Source of the DNA: Monocercomonoides exilis | Lineage: Eukaryota; Preaxostyla; Oxymonadida; Polymastigidae | Assembly: GCA_001643675.2 (NCBI GenBank) | Contig: LSRY02000034.1 | Location: forward strand, 868,001-932,000 | Direction: 5' to 3' | Length of the DNA: 64,000 nucleotides | Shown: one piece after another, positions 1 through 9,849 of the stretch | How positions within the stretch are numbered: position 1 is the stretch's first letter | Layout: every line of letters begins with the position of its first letter | The notes under the pieces: generated by a model | What the model was told of the DNA's origin: nothing | Databases searched by the model: none | Seen by the model: the letters and a program-made list of their open reading frames with translations, nothing else | Made by a program: the position numbers and the translations under genes

Positions 1-310
1 ATTTGATGAATCTGAGAAAATAAAAATTCAAGAAGTGAAATGATTCACACATCTTGACAGAAGATATCAAAGCAATGAGAAGGCAACAGAAGATATTCAA
101 AAAAGAATGTTTTTTTTTTGAAGCATGTCCGAATGTCCATCGAAAGAGAGAAAATCAATTCAAAAAAGAAATAAAGAACATTCCAATATCAAACATTTCA
201 TCTCATGAATGACAAAGGTATTTCTTCATACATACAGTGAAATATTGATTTGTTGAAGTTCAGATAACGAATTTCATTTCCAAAGAGACACTCTTTCGCA
301 ATTATGATGA

Positions 311-2281
311 TTAATTTGTCTTCATCCATTCTGGTGGGTCAATTATTAAATTGTTTTTCCAATAATCAACCATTGTGTCTCCGTCCTTATCGCGAACCGT
401 GATGCCATGTCTCATCCATTCAGGAGGTTCAGTTTTGACATTTGCAATCCAGAACATGGCCATTGTACTTCCAAATTTATTACAAATGGTAATTCCGTGT
501 TTCATCCATTCTGGTGGTTCTGTCTTCACGTTTGCGATCCAGTACATGGCCATTGTCTGCCCATCATTGTCACGGACCATGATACCATGTCTCATCCACT
601 CTGGTGGCTCTGTTCTTACATATTTAATCCATATTGTAGCCATTGTTCTTCCATTGTTTTCAGCAAGTGTAATTCCGTGTCTCATCCATTTGGGCGGATC
701 TGTTTTTACAAATTGAATCCAGTACATCGCCATTGTTCGTCCCCTGCTATCAGTATGAGTTATTCCGTGTCTCATCCATTCAGGAGGTTCAGTTTTGATA
801 TTTGCAATCCATAACATTGCCATTGTTCTTCCATATGTATTACAAATAGTAATTCCGTGTCTCATCCATTCTGGCGGCTCTGCATTTACACTTACAATCC
901 ACAACATAGCCATTGTATTTCCATATTTATCTGCAAGAGTAATTCCATGTCTCATCCACTCTGGTGGTTCTGTTTTCATAAATATAATCCAGTACATGGC
1001 CATTGTCCATTTATCATAATCATCTGGAAGTGTATTTTCATGTCTCATCCATTCAGGAGGTTCAGTTTTGATATTTGCAATCCATAACATTGCCGTTGTT
1101 CTTCCATATTCATCAGCAAGTGTAATTCCGTGTTTCATCCATTCTGGTGGTTCTGTCTCCACATTTGAAATCCATATCATGGCCATTGTATTTCCATCTT
1201 TATCTGCAAGAGTGATATTGTGTCTCATCCATTCAGGAGGTTCTGTCTTCACGTTTGCAATCCAGTTCATGGCCATTGTGCATCCACTTTCATCAGTAAG
1301 AGTGATTCCGTGTCTCATCCATTCTGGCGGATCTGTCTTCACGTGATAAATCCATATCATTGCCATTGTTTCCCCATTCTTATTTGCAAGAGTTATTCCA
1401 TGCCTCATCCATTCAGGAGGCTCTATCTTGACTTCCCTTATCCATATCATTGCCATTGTCCATCCGTCGTTATCAGCCAGAGTAATTCCATGTCTCATGG
1501 ATTCTTGCGGTTCAGTTTTGGTGTTTATGATATGTTGCATTGCCTCTGTTCTTCCATCATCATCACGAAGTGTGTTATCATGAGTTGTCCCATTCTCAGT
1601 GTATGGATTTTTAACAGGTGTTAAACTTCTGGCTTCATTTTTTTCGCATTCATCGCTTTTTGATTCATCACATTTCTTTCCTTCTGATGACTCTTCTTTC
1701 ATTTCTTTCATTGAACTTGTCTCTGTTATTGACTCATGTCCGCTGCTCAATGAGAAGTCAGACGTCATCCATGTTGGTGGCTCAGTTTTGACGTTCTCTA
1801 TCCACAATGTTTCTATTGATTTTCCGTTGTTATCTTTGAGTGAAATATCATGTCGCATCCATTTTGGTGGTGCTGTTTTAACATTTGCAATCCACTTCAT
1901 AGCCATGGTTTGTCCGTTTTTGTTTCCAAGTGTAATTTCGTGTCGCATCCATGTTGGCGGATCTGTTCGAACAAATATGATCCACAACATTGCCATTGTC
2001 CATCCATGATTGTTGCAGTATGTGATTTCGTGTCGCATCCATTCTGGCGGTTCTTTTTTCACATTTCCGATCCAGTGCATGGCCATTGTGTTTCCGTAAT
2101 GATCACAAAGTGTAACATCATGTCTGATGCATTTTGGAGGTTCTGTCTTGACCAGATGAATCCACTTCATCGCCAATGTCCATCCATCTTTATCGCCAAA
2201 CGTTCCACTTTTTTCTGTCCACTTGCTCATTTCCGTTTTATCAAATGCACAGTTGCTCATCGAATCAATATCGTTTCCCAT
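311..2281 (-). CDS. 19-repeat ankyrin-like protein
   Basis: An uninterrupted 656-residue frame starting at ATG 2281 and ending TAA. After a 30-residue leader it is built almost wholly of 30-residue (90-bp) units of the form G-x-T-M-A-M-x-W-I, then PPEWMRHGIT, then a D-x-D/N turn. I count 19 units: five N-terminal, a Ser/Glu/Lys-rich linker of about 60 residues (antisense of roughly 1560-1760), then fourteen more. The last unit is cut short and ends EWMKTN. The D-x-x-G-x-T-x-A-M core resembles the ankyrin beta-turn and first helix, but the unit is 30 rather than 33 residues and the second helix is replaced by the PPEWM segment. Such proteins are common in parabasalids and oxymonads and are usually assumed to be binding scaffolds. 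No catalytic motif, signal peptide or membrane segment is visible. Unit 11 carries one extra residue. The cellular role is unknown. Confidence 0.85.
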   Translation of the reverse strand: MGNDIDSMSNCAFDKTEMSKWTEKSGTFGDKDGWTLAMKWIHLVKTEPPKCIRHDVTLCDHYGNTMAMHWIGNVKKEPPEWMRHEITYCNNHGWTMAMLWIIFVRTDPPTWMRHEITLGNKNGQTMAMKWIANVKTAPPKWMRHDISLKDNNGKSIETLWIENVKTEPPTWMTSDFSLSSGHESITETSSMKEMKEESSEGKKCDESKSDECEKNEARSLTPVKNPYTENGTTHDNTLRDDDGRTEAMQHIINTKTEPQESMRHGITLADNDGWTMAMIWIREVKIEPPEWMRHGITLANKNGETMAMIWIYHVKTDPPEWMRHGITLTDESGCTMAMNWIANVKTEPPEWMRHNITLADKDGNTMAMIWISNVETEPPEWMKHGITLADEYGRTTAMLWIANIKTEPPEWMRHENTLPDDYDKWTMAMYWIIFMKTEPPEWMRHGITLADKYGNTMAMLWIVSVNAEPPEWMRHGITICNTYGRTMAMLWIANIKTEPPEWMRHGITHTDSRGRTMAMYWIQFVKTDPPKWMRHGITLAENNGRTMATIWIKYVRTEPPEWMRHGIMVRDNDGQTMAMYWIANVKTEPPEWMKHGITICNKFGSTMAMFWIANVKTEPPEWMRHGITVRDKDGDTMVDYWKNNLIIDPPEWMKTN

Positions 2282-2766
2282 ATGGATTTATGATGATCGT
2301 GAGATGTTTTTTTGTTGCTTACGAGCTCTTTTTCCAATTTATATGTCAGATCACTTTTAATCAAATGCGATTGTGGGTCAGAATTTCTGATTAAAGAACT
2401 ATATGTTCCGAAGATATAGTAATCTTCAGTAAATAATGAAATTTTGTTTGGAGCGAAAGTGCAGTTTGAGTATTAATGTAATTGATTTTCCTGATTATGA
2501 AAGTTTATTATTTAAAGAGGAAAATGATTTAAGTTTTTGAGGTAAAAAAATATTGCAAATAAAAGTTTTACATCTGATCGATTTGTTCTGAAAATATATT
2601 TTTTTCAGTGTGTATAACAAGAATATATGTTCATAGATCTAGTCGGTCAGCAACAGCTTGAAAATGTCAGTTTATTTTATTTTATTTTTTCATTTAATTG
2701 AACTTAGAAATTTATTAGCAACATTTATTCAAATGATGAAATTTTGAAATATAATACAAAAAATTA

Positions 2767-3024
2767 TTGGTGATTATTTTTGTAATCAAATAATTTTACG
2801 GTGTGTTGTTTTTTCAGTGAATGTTTATCATTCGGAAGATATTTTGTATTCAAATGCATAAAATATAACAACTGTTTTAAAAACAAATGTTTAAGTTGAA
2901 TTAAAAATGAAAATTTGTTTAATAAGCCTTTTCATTTATTACTGTCTATTTAAAAATATTCAATAGAATATTTTGCACCGAATATTTAATAAAAAAATTA
3001 CATGAATTCAGAAATTATCACCCA
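2767..3024. mobile_element. Diverged MITE of the TGGGTGAT family
   Basis: A 258-bp AT-rich segment flanked by TA on both sides (2765-2766 and 3025-3026). Its left end reads TTGGTGATTATTTTTG and the reverse complement of its right end reads TGGGTGATAATTTCTG. These match the ends of the better preserved MITE at 12391-12632 and of the Tc1/mariner element at 40695-42992. The ends differ from each other at several positions, so this is an old copy. Confidence 0.5.
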
Positions 3025-3159
3025 TATTGAAACAAATATTTTATTTGGATAATTATTTTTGATATCATAACTTTTTTCGTGGTGTTAATTTATATCATAA
3101 TTATTTTTTCTTGGAAGATGAATTATTCTTTTGAAGGAAAAAAAGTATAACAATTTTGG

Positions 3160-3206
<47 letters not shown>
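3160..3206. repeat. 47-base poly-A run
   Basis: An uninterrupted run of A. It could be the tail of a retroposed sequence or simple slippage; no retroposon body or target duplication was found next to it. Confidence 0.9.
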
Positions 3207-3208
<2 letters not shown>

Positions 3209-3760
3209 TACATTTAAGAACATATTCAAGAAAATATGGGATATTATTCAGGATTAAATACATTTTCATTTGCAAATTATGCCCTTCTCAAAAAATAATT
3301 CTTTAACTCGAAATATTAACTAATATCTAAAGAAACATTTCATATAAATACAAATATTACATTTGAAGTGTTATTAGTGTTTTTTTTCTGAAAAGTCACC
3401 ACAGATCAAAATATTCACACATGGAAGACAAATTCACAACACTCCATTACCATCATTTATTAAAAATCTGTGTATTTTTCTATGAATGTTTGTTTGATAA
3501 TGAATTATCAATTCATGCAAAAACATTACTTATTTTCTATATTTTTTAATGTTATTTTATGAACAATTTAAAATTTTATTTTCTATTGAAATTGAATTTG
3601 TTGATTTGTGGAGTATTTTCTAAAAGAAGAGACATTTAAACGACAAGATGTCTCTTGAAATACATCATAGAAAAACAATGAGGCTCTTAACAATTCATAT
3701 ATTTGAAATAATTGTATTAAATTTTGTCAAGGCTATACTGATGACTCGCAATTTCTATCA

Positions 3761-5590
3761 ATGGCTGATAATTATAATTTATTTCAGCGAATAACATTTT
3801 CAGGAGTTATAAGATTGCAGCCAGGTCTTTCTGCGGAAAAAAATGCATTTTTGAGATTCTTCAATTCTTCAGCTGAACTGAACAATTTGGCGTTTGAATG
3901 CTTTTCTTCATTATGTGTGCAAATAACAGACAAATCGAAACTCACGGTTTATTCCTGTATTTCCCACCAAAAATCGTTATCTCCTTTTCACTTGCAAAGT
4001 GGGTCAATTAGCATGGTGAATTTGAGTTTGATCCACCAAAGGAATTTTTACCCTTCAAGCCTCAAATTTTTATCTGAAGATTCTTATTCAGTCGTTCTGA
4101 AAAATTCCATAAAAACAGATCTGACTTGAGCATCATCAAACTGTTTATTAGTGTCTGGAAAAACCGAATGCGAACGGATTCATGACTATTCCTTTTGAGA
4201 CATAACCTTGAAATATGAAAAGAATAGTGATTATCAAATTGAGAACCCATTCTGTTCGAGATTACTGAAATAGGAGAAACACAAATCAGTATGTTAGGCA
4301 TCCCTTTTGGTAATGAAATCACTCAAAATACAAAATTAACCGCTAAACTGATTGATGCTCAAAATGTTCAGCTTCAGAGAGATAAACTCAATCATATGCA
4401 TTCTCATAAGCTGAATGGAACATGGTTTTTTGAAACATTCTCCACACTCAACAAGTGGTCGGAGAAGCGAGACCGACCAACCTGCTGATTCACTTTAAGT
4501 CGGAGGCTGAAAAGAAGATGAATGTTCTTGATGAGAAAAGATGGTGCGCATGTTGCATCGAAGTGCAGAAGAGGTGCAGAAGCGATGAAAAAGGAGGAAG
4601 TGATTTTAGGGAATTTCAAAGTCTCTTCAAAGAAGGCACGAAATCAAACAGAAAAATAACTACTACGTAGAGAAAGTCTCATTTAATCCAATACATGCAA
4701 CCAAAGTTATACGTTCTCCTCATCAAACATATACAACATTGACAAACCTTTCTTTTAATTATCTCTTTTCAACGAAATTTCTCCGGTTATCTCCTCGAAA
4801 GTTCATAATTTCAACAATGAACTTTTCATTAACTTCACAAGAAGATAGTCTTGCCAACATGCACCTGCGCCAATATCAATTTCTTCAAAGTTCAAAGAGT
4901 GCAACTAAACGTCAAGTGATATTTTCACATTCAGAATTTGCTCTTCTTATTCTTCTTATCCTTTCGCACACATCTTCGCCTCACATCCACTTCATCAATA
5001 ACTGAACGCAAATCCTTTCAAAGCATTTCCTCAGCTCACATATCTCACTCAAAAAGAATTTACATGCATTCTAAAAACAACTTAAAAAAGAAAGATAGAA
5101 AGAAAGAAAGAGCCTATTCCAGTGACATTTTCTCTTCAAGAAGCTCCCCTTTCCCTTTTTCTTATATTACAGTCACACCTCTTTCCTCGTCTGCGCCTTC
5201 AAACTCGTCTTCTCCTGCTCTTTTGCCTCTATCTTGCATATTTCCGTAGAGATATTCTTCTTCGCCAGGATCACATAATTCAATAATTTTTTTTTTCATT
5301 ATCAATATCATAATCATCACCTTCTTCTTCTTCTCCTGAATCATTCACTTGAATATCCCTTGACATTTCCCCCGCCTTTACCAGCACAGCCTTCAAAGAA
5401 GGAGCGCTCCTTGTGGGACTGATGAACTGGAATTACAACAAAGAATCGCAGTTCAATCTGAACTACTGCTCTTTTCGCGCATCGACACACTCAACCATTG
5501 TTCATCACTTCAACAAACCACTTTGCTCATGGCTCTCGCACTTCGAGTTCTTCAGCCAAGACCTATTCGGTGCGCCGGTCTACACACGTC
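3761..5590. other. Low-coding spacer with scattered short frames
   Basis: Several frames of 60-120 codons overlap on both strands (for example 3761-4129 and 4739-5249 on plus) but none shows a domain, a repeat or consistent codon choice. The antisense of 5280-5440 reads like an eroded acidic coding segment (motif SGEEEEGDDYD) that may belong to the partial minus-strand gene at 5594-5960. I cannot call a gene here with confidence. Confidence 0.4.
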
Positions 5591-5593
5591 TTA

Positions 5594-5960
5594 TTCCTAA
5601 CAACCAAAATACAGCCTGTCCTCCTTAATGAGTATGTCTCTCTTGTCATCAAGTTTCAGGAAGCTATATTGTTCAGTACACAAGTCTCTCAGAACGCCGA
5701 GACCGATACCAACTCCATGAGCACTTGGTTCGAATAATGCTAGAATTTGGACTTTTTCCTTTCGCAATATCGCAATTTTCAAAAGACCTTGAAGTCGCTT
5801 ATCCAGCGTTGCCACGCAGCCAAAGTGGAGCAAAGAAGATACGTGCAAGCAAAAAGCTTTCTTCCAGTGTGTGACGCGATATGTCAATTGGCTCGTAAGT
5901 CTCCTTGTGTCTGGATACATTTGGAGCATTTGTGAAGAAGCTAAACATGCTGAAGGCAAG
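5594..5960 (-). pseudogene. Partial coding segment, unrecognised protein
   Basis: A minus-strand frame that reads like real protein over about 115 residues: segments LQMYPDTRRLTSQLTYR and FEPSAHGVGIGLGVLRD, ending DRLYFGC before TAG. Codon use and composition are balanced, unlike the antisense frames. There is no ATG at the start of the good stretch, and downstream sequence continues as eroded coding with stops in several frames, so this is probably an exon or remnant of a longer gene. I do not recognise the family. The neighbouring exon-like block at 5983-6288 lies on the opposite strand. Confidence 0.4.
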
Positions 5961-5982
5961 CAAATCCTAATCAAAAAATGAG

Positions 5983-6288
5983 TTGAGTGGGATGATGAAG
6001 GATCTCGCTCAACAGCCCCCTCCCCCCTCCCCCCGCTCCCCCACATTGCAGACAGAAGATGCGTTTCAGGAGAACCTGAATGCTACGATGACGATTATGA
6101 TAGACGAAAGAAAGCTGTTTTTGAAGCATAGGCGGCAGATCAAGCAGAACATGCATGGAATGCAGGTTAATGAAGATACAAACAAAGATGCGATTTCGGC
6201 TTTTTTTTGCAAAGCAAAAACAGAAATTGAAGAATTCAGAGAGGGAAATAATGAATGTTCCTCTGACATACCTGCTCTTTACCATTAG
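5983..6288 (+). CDS. Exon-like frame, unrecognised protein
   Basis: A 101-codon plus-strand frame with a Pro-rich start (QQPPPPSPRSP) followed by a charged, probably helical stretch containing IMIDERKLFLKHRRQIKQ and ending SSDIPALYH before TAG. Composition is rich in Glu, Lys and Asp and low in stop-adjacent codons, which supports coding. Its polypyrimidine upstream and AG at about 6051-6054 could also make the true exon start internal. It may be one exon of the same gene as 6605-6988. Function unknown. Confidence 0.35.
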   Translation: MSGMMKDLAQQPPPPSPRSPTLQTEDAFQENLNATMTIMIDERKLFLKHRRQIKQNMHGMQVNEDTNKDAISAFFCKAKTEIEEFREGNNECSSDIPALYH

Positions 6289-6604
6289 GTCTCATATGGT
6301 GATAATTCAGGCTTCCCTCTTTATTGTGGAGAAAAAACAAATGCTTGCGATGAAAAACCACCTTCCTTCGAGTGTTTATTCTGTACTTGGCTCGAAGGCA
6401 AAACAAATTAACCACAAACTTTTTCTTCCGATTCACTTTTGATGTCTTCTGCTTCTTCTGCGTCTTCAGCTTGAACATTTGAAAAAGCGGTGATGATGGG
6501 TTCACCAGGTTGTGGGTGATCATCTTCAATTACTTTTGTTTCTTCTTCTTTTTCTTCTGTCTTAATAAACTCTTTCAATCAGACCCGTCTTCATCGCTTT
6601 CACA

Positions 6605-6988
6605 ATAAAACTGTTCATTTGACATCAATCTGTGCAACATCAACAAATTCTTCTTTTCATTTTTATCATCATTCTCATCTTCCTCTCCATCCCCCGATAT
6701 CAACCACTACGAAGATATCACATCATCCACCTGCCCGACTCCACAATGGAGAAACTGTCGACATGATGAACTTAATGACTTCACATATATCAATGACGTT
6801 GCTGCACAGTTATCCACAGAGAACTTTGAGACAAAAAAACTCTTCTTCTCTGTCTGTGATGAAATGATATTGTTCTCACTGTTAAAGATATTTACACTCG
6901 ATAAGACGTTTGAGCTCTTTCTCTCGTCATCCAATGAAGGCAATAACAGCAATGATAAAGACGAAGGCAATGATTATCACAACTCATA
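6605..6988 (+). CDS. Exon-like frame without its own start codon
   Basis: An open plus-strand frame of about 125 codons that lacks an early ATG. It contains segments PTPQWRNCRHDELNDFTYI, AAQLSTENFETKKLFFSV and FTLDKTFELFLSSSNEGN, and ends DEGNDYHNS before TAG at 6986-6988. The balanced composition and regular hydrophobic spacing suggest a genuine terminal exon. The missing start suggests an upstream exon, possibly 5983-6288. I do not recognise the protein. Confidence 0.4.
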
Positions 6989-7259
6989 GAACGATCCGTC
7001 AATTCCTCTCTTTACACCATTTTTCGAAAAACTGGTTTTGATGAGCAAGCAATTGAACAAAAAAAAAGATCACGAGAAACGAATTGCAAAAGCCAGGAGA
7101 TGCGCATGCGCTAACTGATGAAAAGATGCAATTGCAGTTTCAGGCACAAACACAAACAGGAAAACAGATTTAGACACAACATCTTGTAATCATTCCTCCT
7201 TCTGGAAATAATTTTTTCCTTCTTCTTCGACAGCTGCTGAGCTCGCGTCCTCAGCTAAT

Positions 7260-8566
7260 GTGGCAAAGTTTGTTATGTCGTTGATTTTGTTTTCTTTATC
7301 TGCATCAACTGCTTCATCAACGTTATATTATTCCTTTTCTTCCTCTGCTCCTCATCGATGTCACTTAGACAGTGCTCCTTCTGCAACCTGCCCATCTTCC
7401 TCTTCTTCCTCTTCTTCCTCTTCTTCTTCCTCTTCCTCTTCCTTCTCCAAATCAATCGAACTGCCCTCTCTCTCCGACTCCTCATTTTATGTCAAACCAT
7501 TCATCCACATATGCGCATGTTCCACATCTTTTCTCACTCCCTCTGAACTTATATATGAAGTTATTCCCAAAGATCCATCTGCTGCTTCTTCTGCTGCTCT
7601 CCTGCTCTCATGTTGGGTACCATCAGATGGAGAAGAACTGCATTCTTCTAATTCCACTTAATGCTGCTTGCCTGTCTTTTCATGTGTCTCCTCCTTCACA
7701 AACCTCAGCCCACTCAGTCCAAGTGCCTCAACTAGCGGCTCCATCGCTTCTTCCAGCTTCCCCTGGTTCTCTTTAATTCTCTCCACAAACTCTCTGTGCA
7801 CTGTCCGATGCCCGCCTTTCACTCTATTTCCTCCTCCTTCCTCTGCCTCTTCTCGCTCCTCCAGCACCGCCAGCGCAATCGCTGCTGGAGGCAGAACCAC
7901 ATCCTCCATCCTCAGCCCTGCTGCCGACAGCCCCTTCTCCACAATCTCCTCCACTTCACACACCGCAACCCTTAGCACCATCACTTTCTCGTTCAGCTTC
8001 ACAACCACACACCTCAACTGTTGTGATCGCCATATCTGCATTGAAGTGTCAAACAGATCTAAGATCGATTGGAATGCATTCACATCTGCCGCTGCAAAGA
8101 TACGCTTGCTTCCCGACTTCTTTCTCACTGATGCTGCAAGTGAACGAAAGCAGCGCAACTAGCGGAACTGAAAGCGTCTCCAAAAGCTCCACATCATACG
8201 CACACGCAACATCCCCATTCAATGCAACCAGCTATGTCACGCCACAACATATCCCTCGAAGCGTCTGCAGCACATACACCTCAGCTGCCTCAGGTACCAC
8301 TATCCTCAGCCGCCTCTCGATGTCATCCATCGCTCCTACCGACGTGTATGACGCCGCCACCTTCGACACATCCGAAGGGTCAATCACAAGCTCCGATAAT
8401 GATGGCTACTCATTCACTGATGCCTTCTTCTCTTCGCTTCTCCGCCTCCGGAATGGCGAAGTTGATCGGTGTGCTGCTCCTGTTGAAGAAGACGAAGAAG
8501 TTGAAGTGTTCAGCAGACATCATGACGGAGAATACAGGAAGAAGAAAAGAAGGAAAGGAAATGTTT
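7260..8566 (-). pseudogene. Copy A of a duplicated unknown gene, frameshifted
   Basis: On the minus strand this region encodes, in broken frames, the same protein as the plus-strand region at about 36390-37560. Shared stretches are VIDPSD...YTSV, DDIxRRLxIVxPEAAEVY, NGxVACA, LSVPLV, SLAASV, KRIFAAADVNAF and RRVVVKL-like. The best single frame runs 8158-7658 (166 codons) and continues past the homologous block with VEEIVEKGLSAAGLRMEDV and an acidic helical tail. At least two frameshifts are needed, near 8150 and near the NGDVACA segment, plus an in-frame stop. The alpha-helical, Ala/Leu/Val-rich character suggests a HEAT- or armadillo-like protein, but I do not recognise it. The downstream half (7270-7485) is Lys/Arg-rich antisense of a TCC/TCT tract. 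Both copies decayed independently. Confidence 0.55.
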
Positions 8567-9090
8567 CAATAAATGTGAAAGAAAATACGGTCACAAGATG
8601 CAAAAGTTGTGAAGATGAAGAGATATGAGAGACTGCAGAATTTGTCACATCTTCAGCAAATATTAACTGGATGCAGAAGTGAAACTGACAGAAGAAAAAC
8701 AAAAAGAACAAGAGATGGAAAGAGATGAAGAGTTTCAGATTGAGATAGATTTGAAAGCTACATCTGCAAAGTCATTGGCTAAAGATACTATATTTCTGAT
8801 GGAGACAAAGAATGCATGTCATGAAGATTTCTTCAAGAAGAAAAGAAAGATACCAAATAGAAACAGATAATTATTGAATATTTGATAAATCTATAAATAA
8901 CGCAAAGGAAAATCCAAAATAATTAAAATCAAAGAAAAAAAAAGGAATACCATTAAAAAATACAGATGAAACTGAAAGAAATAACAGAAAAGAAGAAAAG
9001 GAAAAAGAGAACGAGGAAGTTTTGGAATAAAAAGAAAATTAATTAATCAAAATCGAGAAAAAAAATAATTAGACCAAAATGAAAAAGTGA
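8567..9090. other. Spacer with one Lys/Glu-rich short frame
   Basis: A 63-codon plus-strand frame at 8679-8870 is rich in Lys and Glu and could be exonic, but composition alone in AT/GA-rich sequence is weak evidence. The rest shows nothing recognisable. Confidence 0.35.
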
Positions 9091-9297
9091 AGTGATCCAG
9101 AACGAGAGATTCCGCTCGAAATGGAAAAAGAGCAAAATGAAAAGTGGCATATGAAAAAAGATCTGATCAAGAGGATTGCTGTGCTGAAGATTGAAAAAAT
9201 CACATTCGATGGAGATGTGATCAATGAGAAAATGAAACGCGTTCTGGATGTGAAAGACGAGAATCTCAACGTTGAACAGAAAAAAGCCAGGAGCTAA
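9091..9297 (+). CDS. Short exon-like frame, charged helical protein
   Basis: A plus-strand frame open from 9091 with its first ATG at 9121 and TAA at 9295-9297. The 58 residues after the ATG include EKEQNEKWHMKKDLIKRIAV and FDGDVINEKMKRVLDVKDE. Heptad-like spacing and codon choice support coding. Upstream of the ATG the frame stays open for ten codons, so it may be a terminal exon rather than a small protein. No family recognised. Confidence 0.35.
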   Translation, partial: SDPEREIPLEMEKEQNEKWHMKKDLIKRIAVLKIEKITFDGDVINEKMKRVLDVKDENLNVEQKKARS

Positions 9298-9849
9298 CGG
9301 AAGAATTCATCAAGCGAGAGAAGAGGGGAATATAAAATGACTCAAGCAGATTTTTAAAAAAATAATAGAAAATATGAACATGTGAATTCCTGAACGAATT
9401 TAACATATGAGACTTTTGAATGAGTATAATCAATTTTTGATTTTCAAAACGTGAAACATTAACTGGTTCTTCTTGAATCAGTTGTTTCGAATGTGATTTG
9501 AAAAGAATTTATTTTTTCATTTCTTTACTCATTTGAATGTCATTCGTTAAGCTTATAAAGGGATCGATCTTTCTGTGAAAGATATTTTCAACGTTAAAGA
9601 CAGAAAACATTCAAATGCAACCAAAACAATACACTCTAAGCAAGTGATCCAGAAAGCTGTGGGAATATGCCACCTCCATTTCTGGAGATAACACTTTCGA
9701 TTTATTTGACTATTACATTTTTTCATATAGAAAAATGAAGGAAATCAAAGATTCGTTATATAAAAAATCAAATGGTGTGTGGAACACTTCAAAAATAATT
9801 GAAATCTTAACATTTAACTCTTTTTAATGTATGCATGTTCTATTTCACA
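9298..9849. other. AT-rich region upstream of the USP-transposase gene
   Basis: No coding frame recognised. A clear 3' splice site (TTCTATTTCACAG) ends at about 9849, so an upstream exon with the start codon of the next gene should lie in this stretch; I could not identify it. Confidence 0.4.

Larger units (their letters stand above)
2282..3760. other. AT-rich spacer without a recognisable gene
   Basis: Very AT-rich with no convincing coding frame. It lies upstream of the minus-strand repeat gene, so it should contain that gene's promoter, but I see no motif I would defend. It holds a diverged TA-flanked MITE (2767-3024) and a 47-base poly-A run (3160-3206), listed separately. Confidence 0.6.

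Noticed and set aside
375-2394. Series of plus-strand frames rich in His, Cys and Pro opposite the repeat gene
   Set aside because: They are the antisense of the 90-bp repeat. Repetition with a period divisible by three keeps all frames open.
3761-4129. 122-codon plus-strand frame
   Set aside because: No domain, no splice context, and the opposite strand reads equally well; not supportable as a gene.
5722-5740. GGTTCGAATAA resembling a tRNA B-box
   Set aside because: No matching A-box or acceptor stem around it.
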